A DNA stretch of 64,000 bases from Hymenobacter artigasi (GCF_012275535.1 NZ_JAAVTK010000015.1:22451-86450), one strand, 5' to 3'. Counted from the stretch's first letter, positions 34,151-42,809 are shown. The notes: generated from the sequence alone by a model not told the origin. Made by a program: numbers and translations.

Positions 34151-34199
34151 AAAGGGTGCTGTCATAAACGCGCTGTTTGGTAAAACGAGGGTATTATTG
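34151..34199 (+). repeat. Promoter-bearing repeat, copy d
   Basis: AAAGGGTGCTGTC, TAAACGCGCTGTTTGG and ACGAGGG align with the other copies and end in TATTATTG (34192-34199), a -7 candidate. The next gene starts 31 bases later. Confidence 0.6.
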
Positions 34200-34230
34200 T
34201 GTTTCACTCGGGTCTGCATAGACCGACGCC

Positions 34231-34644
34231 ATGAAACAACGGAGCTTCGTTGACCGCCTGACGTTCACCCGGGTCGCTTCCTGGTCCGACCGCGGGTCTC
34301 ATCGCCGAAGCTTGGCCCATCACGGCTTGGCGGCGAAAAAGGTGTACTTGCTAGGGTATGCGGCCGCTTCCTCCGCCACCGTCCATCGCATCTGCCAGTG
34401 TGTGCAGCGGCAAAGCGCGGGGTGCTTGCGTAGGGTGTTTCGGGAATTGCCCCACAGCGCAGAATGGTGGTCCGAACCCCTTGGGCCGATGTGCACCGTC
34501 TACTTACTGGTAGAACCTGGCCACGCCCCACAGCTGGTCGTTCTCGATTCCTGCCCAGAGTCGCCGGTGTTGCTCGATGTGCCGGCGCAGGGGTTTCCTT
34601 TCCATTTCCTGTTCGGTAAAACCATCGTGAGCGAGGCCACTTAA
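34231..34644 (+). CDS. Hypothetical protein
   Basis: This 137-residue frame starts with ATG downstream of a plausible promoter. A patch VYLLVEPGHAPQLVVLDSCPE has a beta-strand pattern that looks real, while the N-terminal half is basic and unstructured. No family is recognised. It may be a decayed or fast-evolving gene. Confidence 0.4.
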   Translation: MKQRSFVDRLTFTRVASWSDRGSHRRSLAHHGLAAKKVYLLGYAAASSATVHRICQCVQRQSAGCLRRVFRELPHSAEWWSEPLGPMCTVYLLVEPGHAPQLVVLDSCPESPVLLDVPAQGFPFHFLFGKTIVSEAT

Positions 34645-34790
34645 GGTCCCTGAAACACCTGCAGGAAATGAAACGGGCAGTTTACCGAAACGGTGATTTG
34701 AATAGCTGCAGTCTTCCGGATGGGGCCAAGAATGGTCCGCTAGCGGTTCTAAAGCTGCTGCTTTCGAGCGATTGAAACCAACAGCTCCCG

Positions 34791-34821
34791 GTAAATGTAC
34801 TTACATTGTACGTACATTTAC
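34791..34821. promoter_or_regulatory. Operator and promoter of the MazEF pair
   Basis: GTAAATGTAC (34791-34800) and GTACATTTAC (34812-34821) are perfect complements. The right arm contains TACATTTA, a -7-like box, six bases before the mazE start. This fits autorepression by MazE. Confidence 0.8.
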
Positions 34822-34825
34822 TTTC

Positions 34826-35086
34826 ATGAACACGCGCCTGATTCGCATAGGCAATTCCCAGGGAATTGTGCTGCCCAAGAAACTACTGCAGCAGTACCAC
34901 CTCACCGGCGAGGTCGACCTGCAGCCCACGCCCGAGGGCTTGCTCATCAAGCCGGTGGTGAAGACCCGCCGCCAGGGCTGGGACGAGCGATTCCAGCACG
35001 CCTTGGCCCAGGGACAAGCCCCGGAGGGCGAGTTGCTGGAGGGCTTTTCGGACGAGGCCTTTGAGGAAACGGAATGGCAGTGGTAG
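34826..35086 (+). CDS. mazE: AbrB/MazE-type antitoxin
   Basis: The protein is 86 residues. The first 50 form a swapped-hairpin AbrB domain (TRLIRIGNSQGIVLPKKLLQ, VDLQPTPEGLLIKP); the acidic tail (FSDEAFEETEWQW) would bind and block the toxin. The start at 34826 (MNTRLIRIGN) is set by domain length and by the operator. The stop overlaps the toxin start by 13 bases, so translation is coupled. Confidence 0.9.
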   Translation: MNTRLIRIGNSQGIVLPKKLLQQYHLTGEVDLQPTPEGLLIKPVVKTRRQGWDERFQHALAQGQAPEGELLEGFSDEAFEETEWQW

Positions 35087-35406
35087 GCGTGCAGCGTTTC
35101 GAGGTGTGGCTTGTCAACCTCGACCCGACCCAGGGCAGCAAAATCAACAAGACCCGCCCCTGCGTGGTGCTCTCCCCCGACGAAATGAACCGCCACCTGC
35201 GCACGGTCACCATTGCAGCCCTGACCAGTACCCGGCGCGACTACCCTTCCCGGGTGGAGTGCACCTTCCAAGGCAAAGAGGGCCAGGTCGCGCTGGACCA
35301 TATCCGCTCCGTCGACAAGACCCGCTTGGTACGCCGCCTGGGGGTGCTGCCCAAGACCACGGCGCAGGCCGTCTGTGACCGGCTGCAGGAGCTATTTCAG
35401 TACTGA
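35074..35406 (+). CDS. mazF: MazF/PemK-type endoribonuclease toxin
   Basis: This 110-residue toxin has the MazF fold motifs: FEVWLVNLDPTQGSKINKTR, then PCVVLSPDEMN, VTIAALTS, and EGQVALDHIRSVDKTRLVRR. It cleaves single-stranded RNA at short motifs. Arg in KTRP and the Thr/Ser of AALTS are the usual catalytic positions. The full length suggests an active pair with the upstream antitoxin. Confidence 0.92.
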   Translation: MAVVGVQRFEVWLVNLDPTQGSKINKTRPCVVLSPDEMNRHLRTVTIAALTSTRRDYPSRVECTFQGKEGQVALDHIRSVDKTRLVRRLGVLPKTTAQAVCDRLQELFQY

Positions 35407-35419
35407 GGACTGATGTCTG

Positions 35420-35447
35420 CCGTTCACGGAAAGGAGCGGTATTTTTG
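35420..35447 (+). repeat. Promoter-bearing repeat, copy g (right part only)
   Basis: CCGTTCACGGAAAGGAGCGG followed by TATTTTTG (35440-35447) matches the right half of copy a. TATTTTTG is an excellent -7 box, and the gene start at 35453 follows within six bases. Confidence 0.6.
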
Positions 35448-35452
35448 CTCGC

Positions 35453-35947
35453 ATGGCTTCTGTTCGTCCTGGTCTTGTTGCGTTATTGCTCTGCGGGGCG
35501 GTCATGGGGTGCAAGTGGAACGATGAAACGGCCAGCTTTCGCACGGAGCCCCTGGAGCCGTACACCCGGCAAATCCTTCAAGGAAGGCCGCAGCCTTGGA
35601 CTACCACCGCCCGCCGCATCGTTGAACACCTGCTCGGGCTGCCCGAACGCGAGGCGGGCTCGGTCACCTACCAGGAAGTGCATCACCTCAACGGGGTCGT
35701 CATGAGGGCAAGCTACGCAAAAGTCCCGCTGGGCGAACCAGGCGGCCAGCATAATACACTCCTTCCCGCTCGGTTTGGTTCCTTTGGCCTAGGTACCCCT
35801 CGCGGGGCCAAATGGCATCACGCGGAGCCCTGCGCCCTGCAACGGATTGGTGTTGTAACCGCTGCTCCAACAAATCCCGCAGTTACTCGCCAGATTGACC
35901 CTGTAACTGTAGAACCGGCGCGGAGTTGGTTGCAGAAACGGTCTTAA
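35453..35947 (+). CDS. Short lipoprotein-like hypothetical protein, possibly truncated
   Basis: The 164-residue frame starts with a lipoprotein signal (LVALLLCGAVMGCKWND). A folded-looking middle (about 30-85, TRQILQGRPQPWTTTARRIV) is followed by a tail (about 95-164) whose composition looks noncoding. The gene may have lost its true end. No family is recognised. Copy g of the promoter-bearing repeat precedes it. Confidence 0.55.
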   Translation: MASVRPGLVALLLCGAVMGCKWNDETASFRTEPLEPYTRQILQGRPQPWTTTARRIVEHLLGLPEREAGSVTYQEVHHLNGVVMRASYAKVPLGEPGGQHNTLLPARFGSFGLGTPRGAKWHHAEPCALQRIGVVTAAPTNPAVTRQIDPVTVEPARSWLQKRS

Positions 35948-36594
35948 ACCCGGTTTTCAGTGACTGCATCCGAGTTTGAGAATCCACCCATCCAGTTCAA
36001 GTGCAGATAATAACCTCGCCCGGCTAATTCATCATCAGTCGCAATACGCTACCCGTGTTTGGTGGCTGCCCCTCCCCTCCCCTGCTGTGGCTCCTCAAGT
36101 CGACTTTATTGGGTTTTGTTTGATGTCTGCTATTAGGTACCCACGGGTGGGTTGAAGCAACTACCTGCTGCTGCTGCTCCTTGAAGTGCTATTGATATTG
36201 CATTTTTACTTTATCAGGGCAGTGTAATCTCAATGCAAAAAGAGTGATTCCAACTCAGTATAAACAGCACAACTCACTGGCCAACAGCATATAGTATAAA
36301 ATAGCACAAATGGTTGTATTCTTTAATATTTTTTATACTTATTTATGCTTTTAAGAGGGCGTGATTGCCACAGAAGAAACGCTTAGAAAGCTCCCCAACT
36401 ATTTATCTTTAAACTCAAATTTTAGTATTTTACTACTCAGAACTCACTGATTAACATTAATTTATAAGCTCAGGTTGCTACAAAAAGGACGCTAGGTTGA
36501 CTTCCGGTATCCCGACTTACCCACCATAAAAACACCACCCAAACAGAACGCCGGCAAGATAACAGCCCAGCACAACGCGCTTGTCAACAGCATA
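35948..36594. other. AT-rich stretch without a gene
   Basis: From about 36170 to 36480 the sequence is strongly AT-rich compared with everything around it, with many stops in all frames. Partial direct similarity is seen between AGTATAAACAGCACAA and AGTATAAAATAGCACAA, about 45 bases apart. I see no gene; it marks foreign or decayed DNA. Confidence 0.6.
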
Positions 36595-37075
36595 ATGGCT
36601 ATTCCGTTCGACCCCACGCACCTCGTCGCCACGTCCGCCCGACGAGTTGAAAGACCCGCAAGGCGCCGTGGCCCTCCTGGTCCAAGCGGCCACCGGAGTC
36701 GAAAAGCAGTACGGGTCCCTGGACGTGACCTGGGGAGACGTCAACCGGCTTAAAGTGGGCGGGTACGACTTTCCGGCCAATGGGGGCTCAGCGGAGTACG
36801 GCCTTTCCCGAACCATTTACTTCAAGCGGAACCCCGCCGACAACAAGAACTACGCGTTTCACGGCGACAGCTACGTGCCCATCAACGAATTTGACCCGAC
36901 CGTGAAAGCACAGGTCCTGCTTAGCTACGGCAACGCCACCCAACCGGGGAGCAAGCACATCGGCGACCAGCTGTCGCTGCTTTCTCAAAAGAAGCTGCGC
37001 CCCGCGCTGCTCACCCGCACCAAAGTGGTAGCGAACACGGGAGAAAAAGTGCAGCTGCGCATAGCCCCGACCGCA
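36595..37075 (+). pseudogene. C-terminal remnant of a penicillin-acylase-family (S45) protein
   Basis: MAIPFDPTHLVAT in one frame continues, after a shift near 36632, as DELKDPQGAVALLVQAATGV in another. Then LDVTWGDVNRLKVGGYDFPA, YAFHGDSYVPINEFD, LLSYGNATQPGSKHIGDQLS and KKLRPALLTR match the last 140 residues of acylase-type Ntn hydrolases. The N-terminal two-thirds with the catalytic Ser are absent. It is a truncated, frameshifted fragment that was once an exported acylase. Confidence 0.75.
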
Positions 37076-37100
37076 ACCAAGCTGCTGGGGTTTCTTGCCG

Positions 37101-37256
37101 TTACGTCCTCCAGCCGAGCCAGTCGGTTAGCCACAAGCCGCCCGCCACGATGGCCACGCCCACCGCGACCACCACGCTCGTCACGACGCCGATGGCCACC
37201 ACCCAAGCCACGCCCGGCACCTTATCCATCCAGTCCTTGGTTTCAAAGAAACGCAT
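37101..37256 (-). CDS. Very small membrane protein (51 residues)
   Basis: From ATG 37256 the frame reads MRFFETKDWMDKVPG, then one long hydrophobic helix (about 14-44, rich in Val, Ala and Gly) and LWLTDWLGWRT before TAA at 37101. Start, amphipathic head and membrane helix make it look like a genuine small protein. It lies antisense just past the acylase remnant, about 110 bases beyond copy e of the promoter-bearing repeat, which points toward it. The function is unknown. Confidence 0.55.
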   Translation of the reverse strand: MRFFETKDWMDKVPGVAWVVAIGVVTSVVVAVGVAIVAGGLWLTDWLGWRT

Positions 37257-37364
37257 GGGGCGAAGGTAGCACACCCATCAGCGGGGAAGGGTTGGCGAAT
37301 GATTTCTGCCGCCCAACGGATAAGCTCACTTGGCAACGCACGGTAGTTCACAGTAAAGCGTGTG

Positions 37365-37408
37365 CTTCCCTTTCACCAAACGGAGCGTGTTTAGCTTCGT
37401 GCCGTTTT
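37365..37408 (-). repeat. Promoter-bearing repeat, copy e (degenerate)
   Basis: Read on the minus strand it begins AAAACGGCACGAAGC and continues TAAACACGCTCCGTTTGG and TGAAAGGGAAG. No clear -7 box follows. With copy f it brackets the gene at 37457-37882 in the same orientation. Confidence 0.55.
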
Positions 37409-37456
37409 CCTGACCTGCTAACGGATGCTTCTATAGCCTAGGAATGGGCGGTGGTG

Positions 37457-37882
37457 CTACTCTGCTGCTACCTGCAAGTCCTGTGGCACTCCCAATAGTG
37501 TCCGCTGCTGGGCATATTCTTCCCGGTTATAGGGCCCGTACACCGCATCCGATGCCTTAATCAGTACGAAGTACTGCAAGCCGGGCTGTTTCGAGGGAAC
37601 AGCATTGCCCGCAGCAGAAGCAGCGGGCGGTTGCCTCACAGCTAGAATAAACCGGCCGTTCGCGTTGACGCCCCTCAGGTCACCGTCAATTCGGATGTGA
37701 GAAAACAGGTGCTTTTGCGCGGATTTGTACACCACGGGCCCGCCCGGGTACCCCATGTCAACCGCTTCGTCGCTCGGCAAGTAGAAGTACCTACCTCCTA
37801 ACTCCTGCTTATCAGCTACCCACAGGAAAAACAACACCCCGGAAAGAAGCGCTACGCAAACGAGGACTAACCACTTTTTCAT
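37457..37882 (-). CDS. Membrane-anchored hypothetical protein
   Basis: The protein is 141 residues with an N-terminal membrane helix (about 4-23) and a periplasmic part (YFYLPSDEAVDMGYPGGPVV, FSHIRIDGDLRGVNANGRFI, LQYFVLIKASDAVYGPYN, then a helical end). The order of strands looks like a small stand-alone domain. I do not recognise the family. A -7 box (TAACTTTC, 37890-37897 on the minus strand) at the end of copy f lies seven bases before its start. Confidence 0.65.
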   Translation of the reverse strand: MKKWLVLVCVALLSGVLFFLWVADKQELGGRYFYLPSDEAVDMGYPGGPVVYKSAQKHLFSHIRIDGDLRGVNANGRFILAVRQPPAASAAGNAVPSKQPGLQYFVLIKASDAVYGPYNREEYAQQRTLLGVPQDLQVAAE

Positions 37883-37889
37883 GCTATCC

Positions 37890-37946
37890 GAAAGTTATAG
37901 CCCTCCTTTCACCAAACAGAGCCTGTTCACAGCAACACTGTTTAAG
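37890..37946 (-). repeat. Promoter-bearing repeat, copy f
   Basis: On the minus strand it reads TTAAACAGTG, then ACAGGCTCTGTTTGGTGAAA, GGAGGG and the -7-like TAACTTTC. It matches the right part of copies a, c and d, and sits directly before the gene at 37882. Confidence 0.6.
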
Positions 37947-38021
37947 CAGACGGCAGCAGGTGCCGGGTCCGAGCCTTTCTACGTAGCAGAGCCTCAGCTT
38001 TTGCACGCCTTCAGGGGGAGG

Positions 38022-38201
38022 TTAAAAAAATAAGCCCAGCGAGTTATTCCGGTCCAGCTCTTCAAGTAACTCGCGCAAGCGCAGAACCCAAGCGCGTTGT
38101 TCCGCTGTCAAGGGCGATGCCTCCAAGCGTTCAAGCAGGGCCTCGGCTTCGCTGAGATGACCGCTGGAGGAAAGGTGAGACAAGGTATCGAAGAGGCCCA
38201 T
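38022..38201 (-). CDS. Small helical hypothetical protein
   Basis: From ATG 38201 (MGLFDTLSHL) the 59-residue product is almost wholly helical: GHLSEAEALLERLEASPLTA then EQRAWVLRLRELLEELDR. The heptad-like leucines suggest a coiled helix pair. ATG 38210 would add three residues. No family is recognised; it may be an orphan protein. Confidence 0.45.
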   Translation of the reverse strand: MGLFDTLSHLSSSGHLSEAEALLERLEASPLTAEQRAWVLRLRELLEELDRNNSLGLFF

Positions 38202-38210
38202 AAGTAGCAA

Positions 38211-38509
38211 GGAAAAGGTGCGAAAGAGGAACGGCTCAAAAGTAAAGCGCCCGATGCTTCGCCGTCTTGACCTTCAACCATTTTCTTGAACTATAATACA
38301 TCCCGCTGCTCGGCCCGTACCCCTTCGCCATGCACCCGGGAGTGTGGCTCCATTCACCTACTTGGGTCCTTCTACCTACGGGCTGTGGCGAACACGCCGC
38401 TACACGTGGGCCACGTTGGCTTACAAATCGGCCTTCTTATAGCAGCGGGGGGATAAAATTATTCTAAGCCCCCGGCCTTGGTCTTCGGTAAGGGCAACAG
38501 AAAGCAGGC
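38211..38509. other. Intergenic stretch without a gene
   Basis: I see no convincing frame, repeat or terminator here. It separates the small helical gene from the end of the NmrA-like gene. Confidence 0.5.
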
Positions 38510-39370
38510 CTACAGCTTGTATAACGTCCGCAACCCTTCGCTGAGCGAGGCTGGCTGGCGGCCGAGCAACTGCGCCAAGTCGGGGCTTACTTCGTCTTCC
38601 TGCCCGTTTTTGATATCGGTCATAAACCCGATGATGCGTCCCACCACCACGTCGGGCAGCCCGCGGGCTTTCAGGCCCTGCTCGAAGGCGGGAACCTCGG
38701 CCGGCGTGTACGGCACTGCCTTTCCGGCTAGCTCCGTGAGGACCGCCGCCACGTCGGCAAAGGAATACGACGCGCTGCCCGTGAGGTGGTACACTGGCTT
38801 GGCGGGGCCGTCGGCGGCCAGGACGTTGGCAATGGCTTCGCCCATTTCGCAGCGCAGGGCGAAGGGCACTTTGCCCTGCCCGGCGGGTAGGTAGATGCCC
38901 CTTTCGAACACCTGCTCGCCCACGAACTGCGGCAGGGCATCCATATACAAAACGTTTCGGAACAGGCTGTAGTCCAGCCCGCTCGCTTTGATGGCATCTT
39001 CGGTCTGAAAGTGGCCTTCCATCAACTGGTTGGCCATTGTGGCCCGGTCTTTCAGCGTGCGGCTGGTATAGCCAATCCAGTGCACGCCCGCTCTTTGGGC
39101 GGCCTCCACTACGTTTTGGTGCTGCTGCACGCGCCGCGCTTCATCTGTGCCGGCGATGAGCAGGACCTTTTTTATGCCGGACATGGCCCGGCCCAGGGAG
39201 GCCGGGTCGTCGTAGCTGCCGAAGCGCACCTGTACGCCCTTTGCTTGTAGCCCCGCGGCTTTCTGTTCATCCCGGACCAAACCGGCAATTTGGGAGGCTG
39301 GCAGTTGTGGAAGCAGGAAATCAAGGATGGCCGAGCCCAGGTGGCCCGTTGCGCCGGTTACTAAAATCAT
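38510..39370 (-). CDS. NmrA/QorB-like NAD(P)H-binding oxidoreductase
   Basis: The 286-residue protein is an atypical short-chain dehydrogenase. The nucleotide motif is MILVTGATGHLGSAILDFLL. It then shows ASQIAGLVRDEQKA, VRFGSYDDPASL, KKVLLIAGTD and GVHWIGYTSR, as in QorB-type NADPH:quinone reductases and NmrA-like proteins. The catalytic Tyr-x3-Lys of classical SDRs is absent. The upstream AraC gene is in the same direction and probably regulates it. Confidence 0.88.
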   Translation of the reverse strand: MILVTGATGHLGSAILDFLLPQLPASQIAGLVRDEQKAAGLQAKGVQVRFGSYDDPASLGRAMSGIKKVLLIAGTDEARRVQQHQNVVEAAQRAGVHWIGYTSRTLKDRATMANQLMEGHFQTEDAIKASGLDYSLFRNVLYMDALPQFVGEQVFERGIYLPAGQGKVPFALRCEMGEAIANVLAADGPAKPVYHLTGSASYSFADVAAVLTELAGKAVPYTPAEVPAFEQGLKARGLPDVVVGRIIGFMTDIKNGQEDEVSPDLAQLLGRQPASLSEGLRTLYKL

Positions 39371-39398
39371 AAGGGGAAATGTTGCGTGCGTGAATGGT

Positions 39399-39444
39399 CC
39401 GGCAAGTACCTGGTGGCAGGTAGTGGCCGCCGGGTACTTGCCGG
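39399..39444. promoter_or_regulatory. 12-bp inverted repeat between araC-like and NmrA-like genes
   Basis: CCGGCAAGTACC (39399-39410) and GGTACTTGCCGG (39433-39444) are perfect complements with a 22-base gap. The spacing and position, 30-75 bases upstream of the reductase start, suit a regulator site; a terminator of the araC-like gene is the alternative. Confidence 0.55.
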
Positions 39445-39541
39445 ATGGGCGCTGCAAAATTCCCCTCGCCGCCCCAGCCAGGCAATGGCCAAAGGGTGGC
39501 AAACTGTGGCGAAACGGTGGCACCCGCGGCAGGCGCGCTGG

Positions 39542-40408
39542 TTAGCGCACCTGCCGATAGGCCGTGGGCGACAGGCCGGTGCTGTTTTTGAAAAACCGGC
39601 TAAAGGCGAATTGGTCGGCAAAATGCAGGCTCGCCGCGACCTGCTGGATGGCCAAGGCGGGGTTTTGCAGCAAGGCTTTGGCTTCGAGTGCCACGGCTTC
39701 GGCTATCCAGTCGCTGGCGGTGCGGCCGGTCACGGCCTTCACCAGCTCGGTGAGGTGCCGCGGCGTGATGCAGAGCGTATCAGCGTAGAATTGCACGCTG
39801 CGGGCGGTGGTGCAATGGGTGTGCACCAACTGCCGAAAAGCCGCCGCCAACTGCTGGCGGCGGGGGTGGCCGGCCGGCCGGGCCGCGGCGGGCTGGTCGT
39901 ACAAAGGCCCTATCTCATACAGCAAGCTGTTAAGGATGTTTTTGAGGATGTTCTCCCGCTCCGTATGCGGGGTATTGTATTTCTGCTGCAAAAAACGAAA
40001 CGAGGCGGCCACGTTCTCCGCCACCGGTTCCGGGAGCTGGAGCACGTAGGCGCTCGGGTTCACCAAAAAGCGCAGCCGGCCCGTGGCGGCGTTGTTGGTG
40101 GTGATAAAATCCTGAGTAAAAAAAACAGACAGCGTTTCGTAGTCCTCCGAGATGGAAAGCCATTCCTTTATCACATCCGGGGTGGCCAGCACCAGGCAGC
40201 CGGGACCCACGACGCACGTCGCCAGGTTTGCTTTCAGCTCGGCGCGGCCACGCAGGCACAGGCTGATTTTATAATAGTCGCCGCGGTACGGGCGGTTCAG
40301 CGGAAGATTGGGCCGGGGGGCCGCATAATCGGGAAAGTACACGTCCGCGGCGGCCGGTTGCGGGCTACTAAACGCTTGAAGCTGATAGGTGGGCAGGCAT
40401 TCGTTCAT
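39542..40408 (-). CDS. AraC-family transcriptional regulator
   Basis: The protein is 288 residues with a cupin-like sensing part (about 1-180) and a C-terminal double helix-turn-helix (ARSVQFYADTLCITPRHLTE, then AIQQVAASLHFADQFAFSRF, FKNSTGLSPTAYRQ). It lies directly upstream of the NmrA-like reductase gene and probably activates it in response to a small molecule that cannot be inferred. Confidence 0.92.
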   Translation of the reverse strand: MNECLPTYQLQAFSSPQPAAADVYFPDYAAPRPNLPLNRPYRGDYYKISLCLRGRAELKANLATCVVGPGCLVLATPDVIKEWLSISEDYETLSVFFTQDFITTNNAATGRLRFLVNPSAYVLQLPEPVAENVAASFRFLQQKYNTPHTERENILKNILNSLLYEIGPLYDQPAAARPAGHPRRQQLAAAFRQLVHTHCTTARSVQFYADTLCITPRHLTELVKAVTGRTASDWIAEAVALEAKALLQNPALAIQQVAASLHFADQFAFSRFFKNSTGLSPTAYRQVR

Positions 40409-40513
40409 CGAGGATGGGTTCGGGGGGTAGGGCCTGGGTCCGCCTAGGCGGCATATGCGGGCAAAAGGGTCGTTTTGTAGTGGCGGGAAATAGCATCAGG
40501 CAAGCCCTGGCAG

Positions 40514-41095
40514 TCAATGGGGTGATGTGGTCAGCGCCGCCCGCAGGTGTTTGCGGTAACGCTTGACGCTGGAGAGGCTGATGCCGGTCAGGTCCACGGT
40601 TTCGGTCACGGATAGCCCCTTCTCCAGCGCCTTTTTCACTTTGGCCAGGTTCTCGGCATCCAGCCCTTTAGGCCGGCCGATGTGCTTGCCCTGGGCGGCG
40701 GCCAGTTGCTGGCCCGCCTTGGTTTTCTCCAGGATGCTCTCGCGGTCGTACTCGGCCAGCGAGGCGAAGATGGAGAGCATGAATTTGCCCGCTGGCGTCG
40801 TCGTGTCGATGCCCAGGTCCAGGGCCTTGAAGTGGATGCCGCGCTGGTGAAACGAGTTGACCAGGTGAATGACGTGGTCGCGGCTGCGCCCTAGCCGAAA
40901 GAAACGCGCCACCAGCACCGTGTCCCCCTCACGCAGCAAGCCCAGAAGCTCATCGAGGGCCGGCCGCTGCACACTCATACCGGTAATTTTGTCCTGAAAA
41001 ACACGGTCGCACCCAGCCTTGGTCAAGATGTTAAGCTGGGTGTCCAGGTTCTGGTCGAGGGTAGAGACGCGGGCGTAGCCGAAGGTCTGGTGCAT
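40514..41095 (-). CDS. Serine resolvase/invertase
   Basis: The protein is 193 residues with an N-terminal resolvase domain (FGYARVSTLDQNLDTQLNIL with the catalytic Ser, VLVARFFRLGRSRDHVIHLV, and GKFMLSIFASLAEYDRESIL) and a C-terminal Hin-like helix-turn-helix ending SLSSVKRYRKHL. It is complete and could be active on plasmid or transposon res sites. No transposase lies next to it. It supports the view that the surrounding DNA is mobile. Confidence 0.92.
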   Translation of the reverse strand: MHQTFGYARVSTLDQNLDTQLNILTKAGCDRVFQDKITGMSVQRPALDELLGLLREGDTVLVARFFRLGRSRDHVIHLVNSFHQRGIHFKALDLGIDTTTPAGKFMLSIFASLAEYDRESILEKTKAGQQLAAAQGKHIGRPKGLDAENLAKVKKALEKGLSVTETVDLTGISLSSVKRYRKHLRAALTTSPH

Positions 41096-41222
41096 AACGG
41101 GTCAACAAGTCAGGTTCACAAAGCTAACGCTCCGTTTATTTTTGGCCCGACTTTCTGACCCTTTGTTTTCGGGCGGCTTGCCGCCCGGGGGGCGGCGGGG
41201 GCCCGGGCCAGGAAGCTATACC

Positions 41223-42809
41223 TTATTGGTCCTTAACCCAGGCACCCAACCCTGATACCGGCTGAACCCGCCGCGCTTGCGCCCAGGCCAACGCCATCAG
41301 CGCGAGCATGAGCACCCCGCTAAGGCCGGCCACCAGTTCCATGCCCGCCACAAAGGCGTGCTGCGCCGTGCCCAGCAGGGCATCGTGCACGGCGGGCGCT
41401 TGCCCCTGGGCCGCCAGCGCAGCCCCGGCCAGCGTCTGGCGGGCCGCCTGCACTACCTCCGTCGGCAGGGGCAGCGCGCTGATGGCCAGCGTCTGGCTCC
41501 GATAGACCCAGGCGCCCACACTACCCAGCAGGGCGATGCCCAGGGCCCCGCCCAGCTCGGCGGCGGTTTCGGAAATGGCGGCGGCGGCGCCCGCCCGCTC
41601 GGGCGGGGCGGCCCCCACCACGATGTCGGTGGCCTGCGTGAAGACGACGGCCAGCCCCAGATTATACAGGAACGTGCCCGTTATCAGGCAGGCAAAGCCG
41701 GAGGCCCCGCCCACCTGCGTGAGCAGGCCGAAGCCGAGGGCCGCCACCCCCAGGGCGCCGATGCTGCTGGGCCCCGAACCCAGCCGCCGCACCAAGCCGG
41801 CCGCCACCGTCGAGCCCAGCAGCAGGCCCACGTAGGAGGGCGCCGCCCAGAGGCCAGCCTGCAGGGGCGCCAGGCCCTCTATCAGCTGCAGGTACTGGAA
41901 AACGAACACGAGCATGCCGTAGAGCACGAACGCGCCGAGCGCGTACAGCAGCACGTAGGTGGTTAAGACGGGCTGCCGGAACAAGTGCCGGTCCAGCAAG
42001 GGCGTGGGCGCCGTGAGCAGCCGCCGCCAGAAAAGCCAGGCCAGCGCGCCCGTGGTTAGCAGGCTCAGCCCGAAAAGCCAGCCCGGGTCGCCCTCGGCGA
42101 GCTGTTTGATGCTGAACACAAACGCGAGGATGGCCCCCAGCGACCATACGCCGCTGAGCAGGTCCAGCTGCGTGGGCGTGGGGTTTTTGTACTCGGGCAG
42201 CACCAGCGGACCCAGCAGCAGCAGCAGCGCCATCACCGGCACGGCCACCAGAAACACGGCGCCCCAGCCAAAATGCACCAGCACCACGGCGCCCACGAGG
42301 GGCCCGAGGGCCCCGCCCACCGAGAAGCTGGTCATCCACACGCCAATGGCCACCGCCCGCTGCTGCGGGTTCGTGAACATGGTGCGGATGAGCGACAGGG
42401 TGGACGGCGCCAGCGTGGCCCCGGCAATGCCCAGCAGGCCCCGGGCCGCAATGAGCTGGAAGGTAGACGTGGTAGACGCCGCCCACCCGGAGGCCAGGGC
42501 AAACGCCAACGCGCCAATCAGCAGGAGCTTGCGCCGGCCAATCTGGTCGCCCAGATTGCCCATGATAATCAGGAAGCCGGCCACCATAAAGCCGTAGATG
42601 TCCACCATCCACAGCAGCTGGGTGGCGCTGGGGTTGAGGTCGGCCGCGATTTGCGGCAGGGCCAGGTTGAGCACGGTCAGGTCCATGGAATACACCAGGC
42701 AGGGTAGGGCGAGCACGGCTAGGCCCAGCCACTCTTTGGGACTCGCCCGCGGCGGCGGGGCCACCTCGGGTAGCGGCGGGGGTGGCAGCGGAACGGTTGC
42801 GTTATTCAT
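41223..42809 (-). CDS. DHA2-type MFS drug efflux transporter
   Basis: The protein is 528 residues with 14 membrane segments. The MFS motifs are visible: NLALPQIAADLNPSATQLLW with the motif D1 Asp, GNLGDQIGRRKLLLIG between segments 2 and 3, and motif C in TMFTNPQQRAVAIGVWMTSF then GGALGPLVGAVVL. It resembles SmvA/QacA proton-driven exporters of cations and drugs. It overlaps the upstream monooxygenase gene by four bases, so they form an operon. Confidence 0.92.
   Translation of the reverse strand: MNNATVPLPPPPLPEVAPPPRASPKEWLGLAVLALPCLVYSMDLTVLNLALPQIAADLNPSATQLLWMVDIYGFMVAGFLIIMGNLGDQIGRRKLLLIGALAFALASGWAASTTSTFQLIAARGLLGIAGATLAPSTLSLIRTMFTNPQQRAVAIGVWMTSFSVGGALGPLVGAVVLVHFGWGAVFLVAVPVMALLLLLGPLVLPEYKNPTPTQLDLLSGVWSLGAILAFVFSIKQLAEGDPGWLFGLSLLTTGALAWLFWRRLLTAPTPLLDRHLFRQPVLTTYVLLYALGAFVLYGMLVFVFQYLQLIEGLAPLQAGLWAAPSYVGLLLGSTVAAGLVRRLGSGPSSIGALGVAALGFGLLTQVGGASGFACLITGTFLYNLGLAVVFTQATDIVVGAAPPERAGAAAAISETAAELGGALGIALLGSVGAWVYRSQTLAISALPLPTEVVQAARQTLAGAALAAQGQAPAVHDALLGTAQHAFVAGMELVAGLSGVLMLALMALAWAQARRVQPVSGLGAWVKDQ

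Noticed and set aside
36517..36816. Leftward 99-residue frame over the acylase remnant
   Set aside because: The plus strand shows clear acylase motifs, so this is an antisense shadow.
29934..37946. Integron attC sites
   Set aside because: The repeats lack RYYYAAC and GTTRRRY core sites, no integron integrase is present, and most copies end in promoters.
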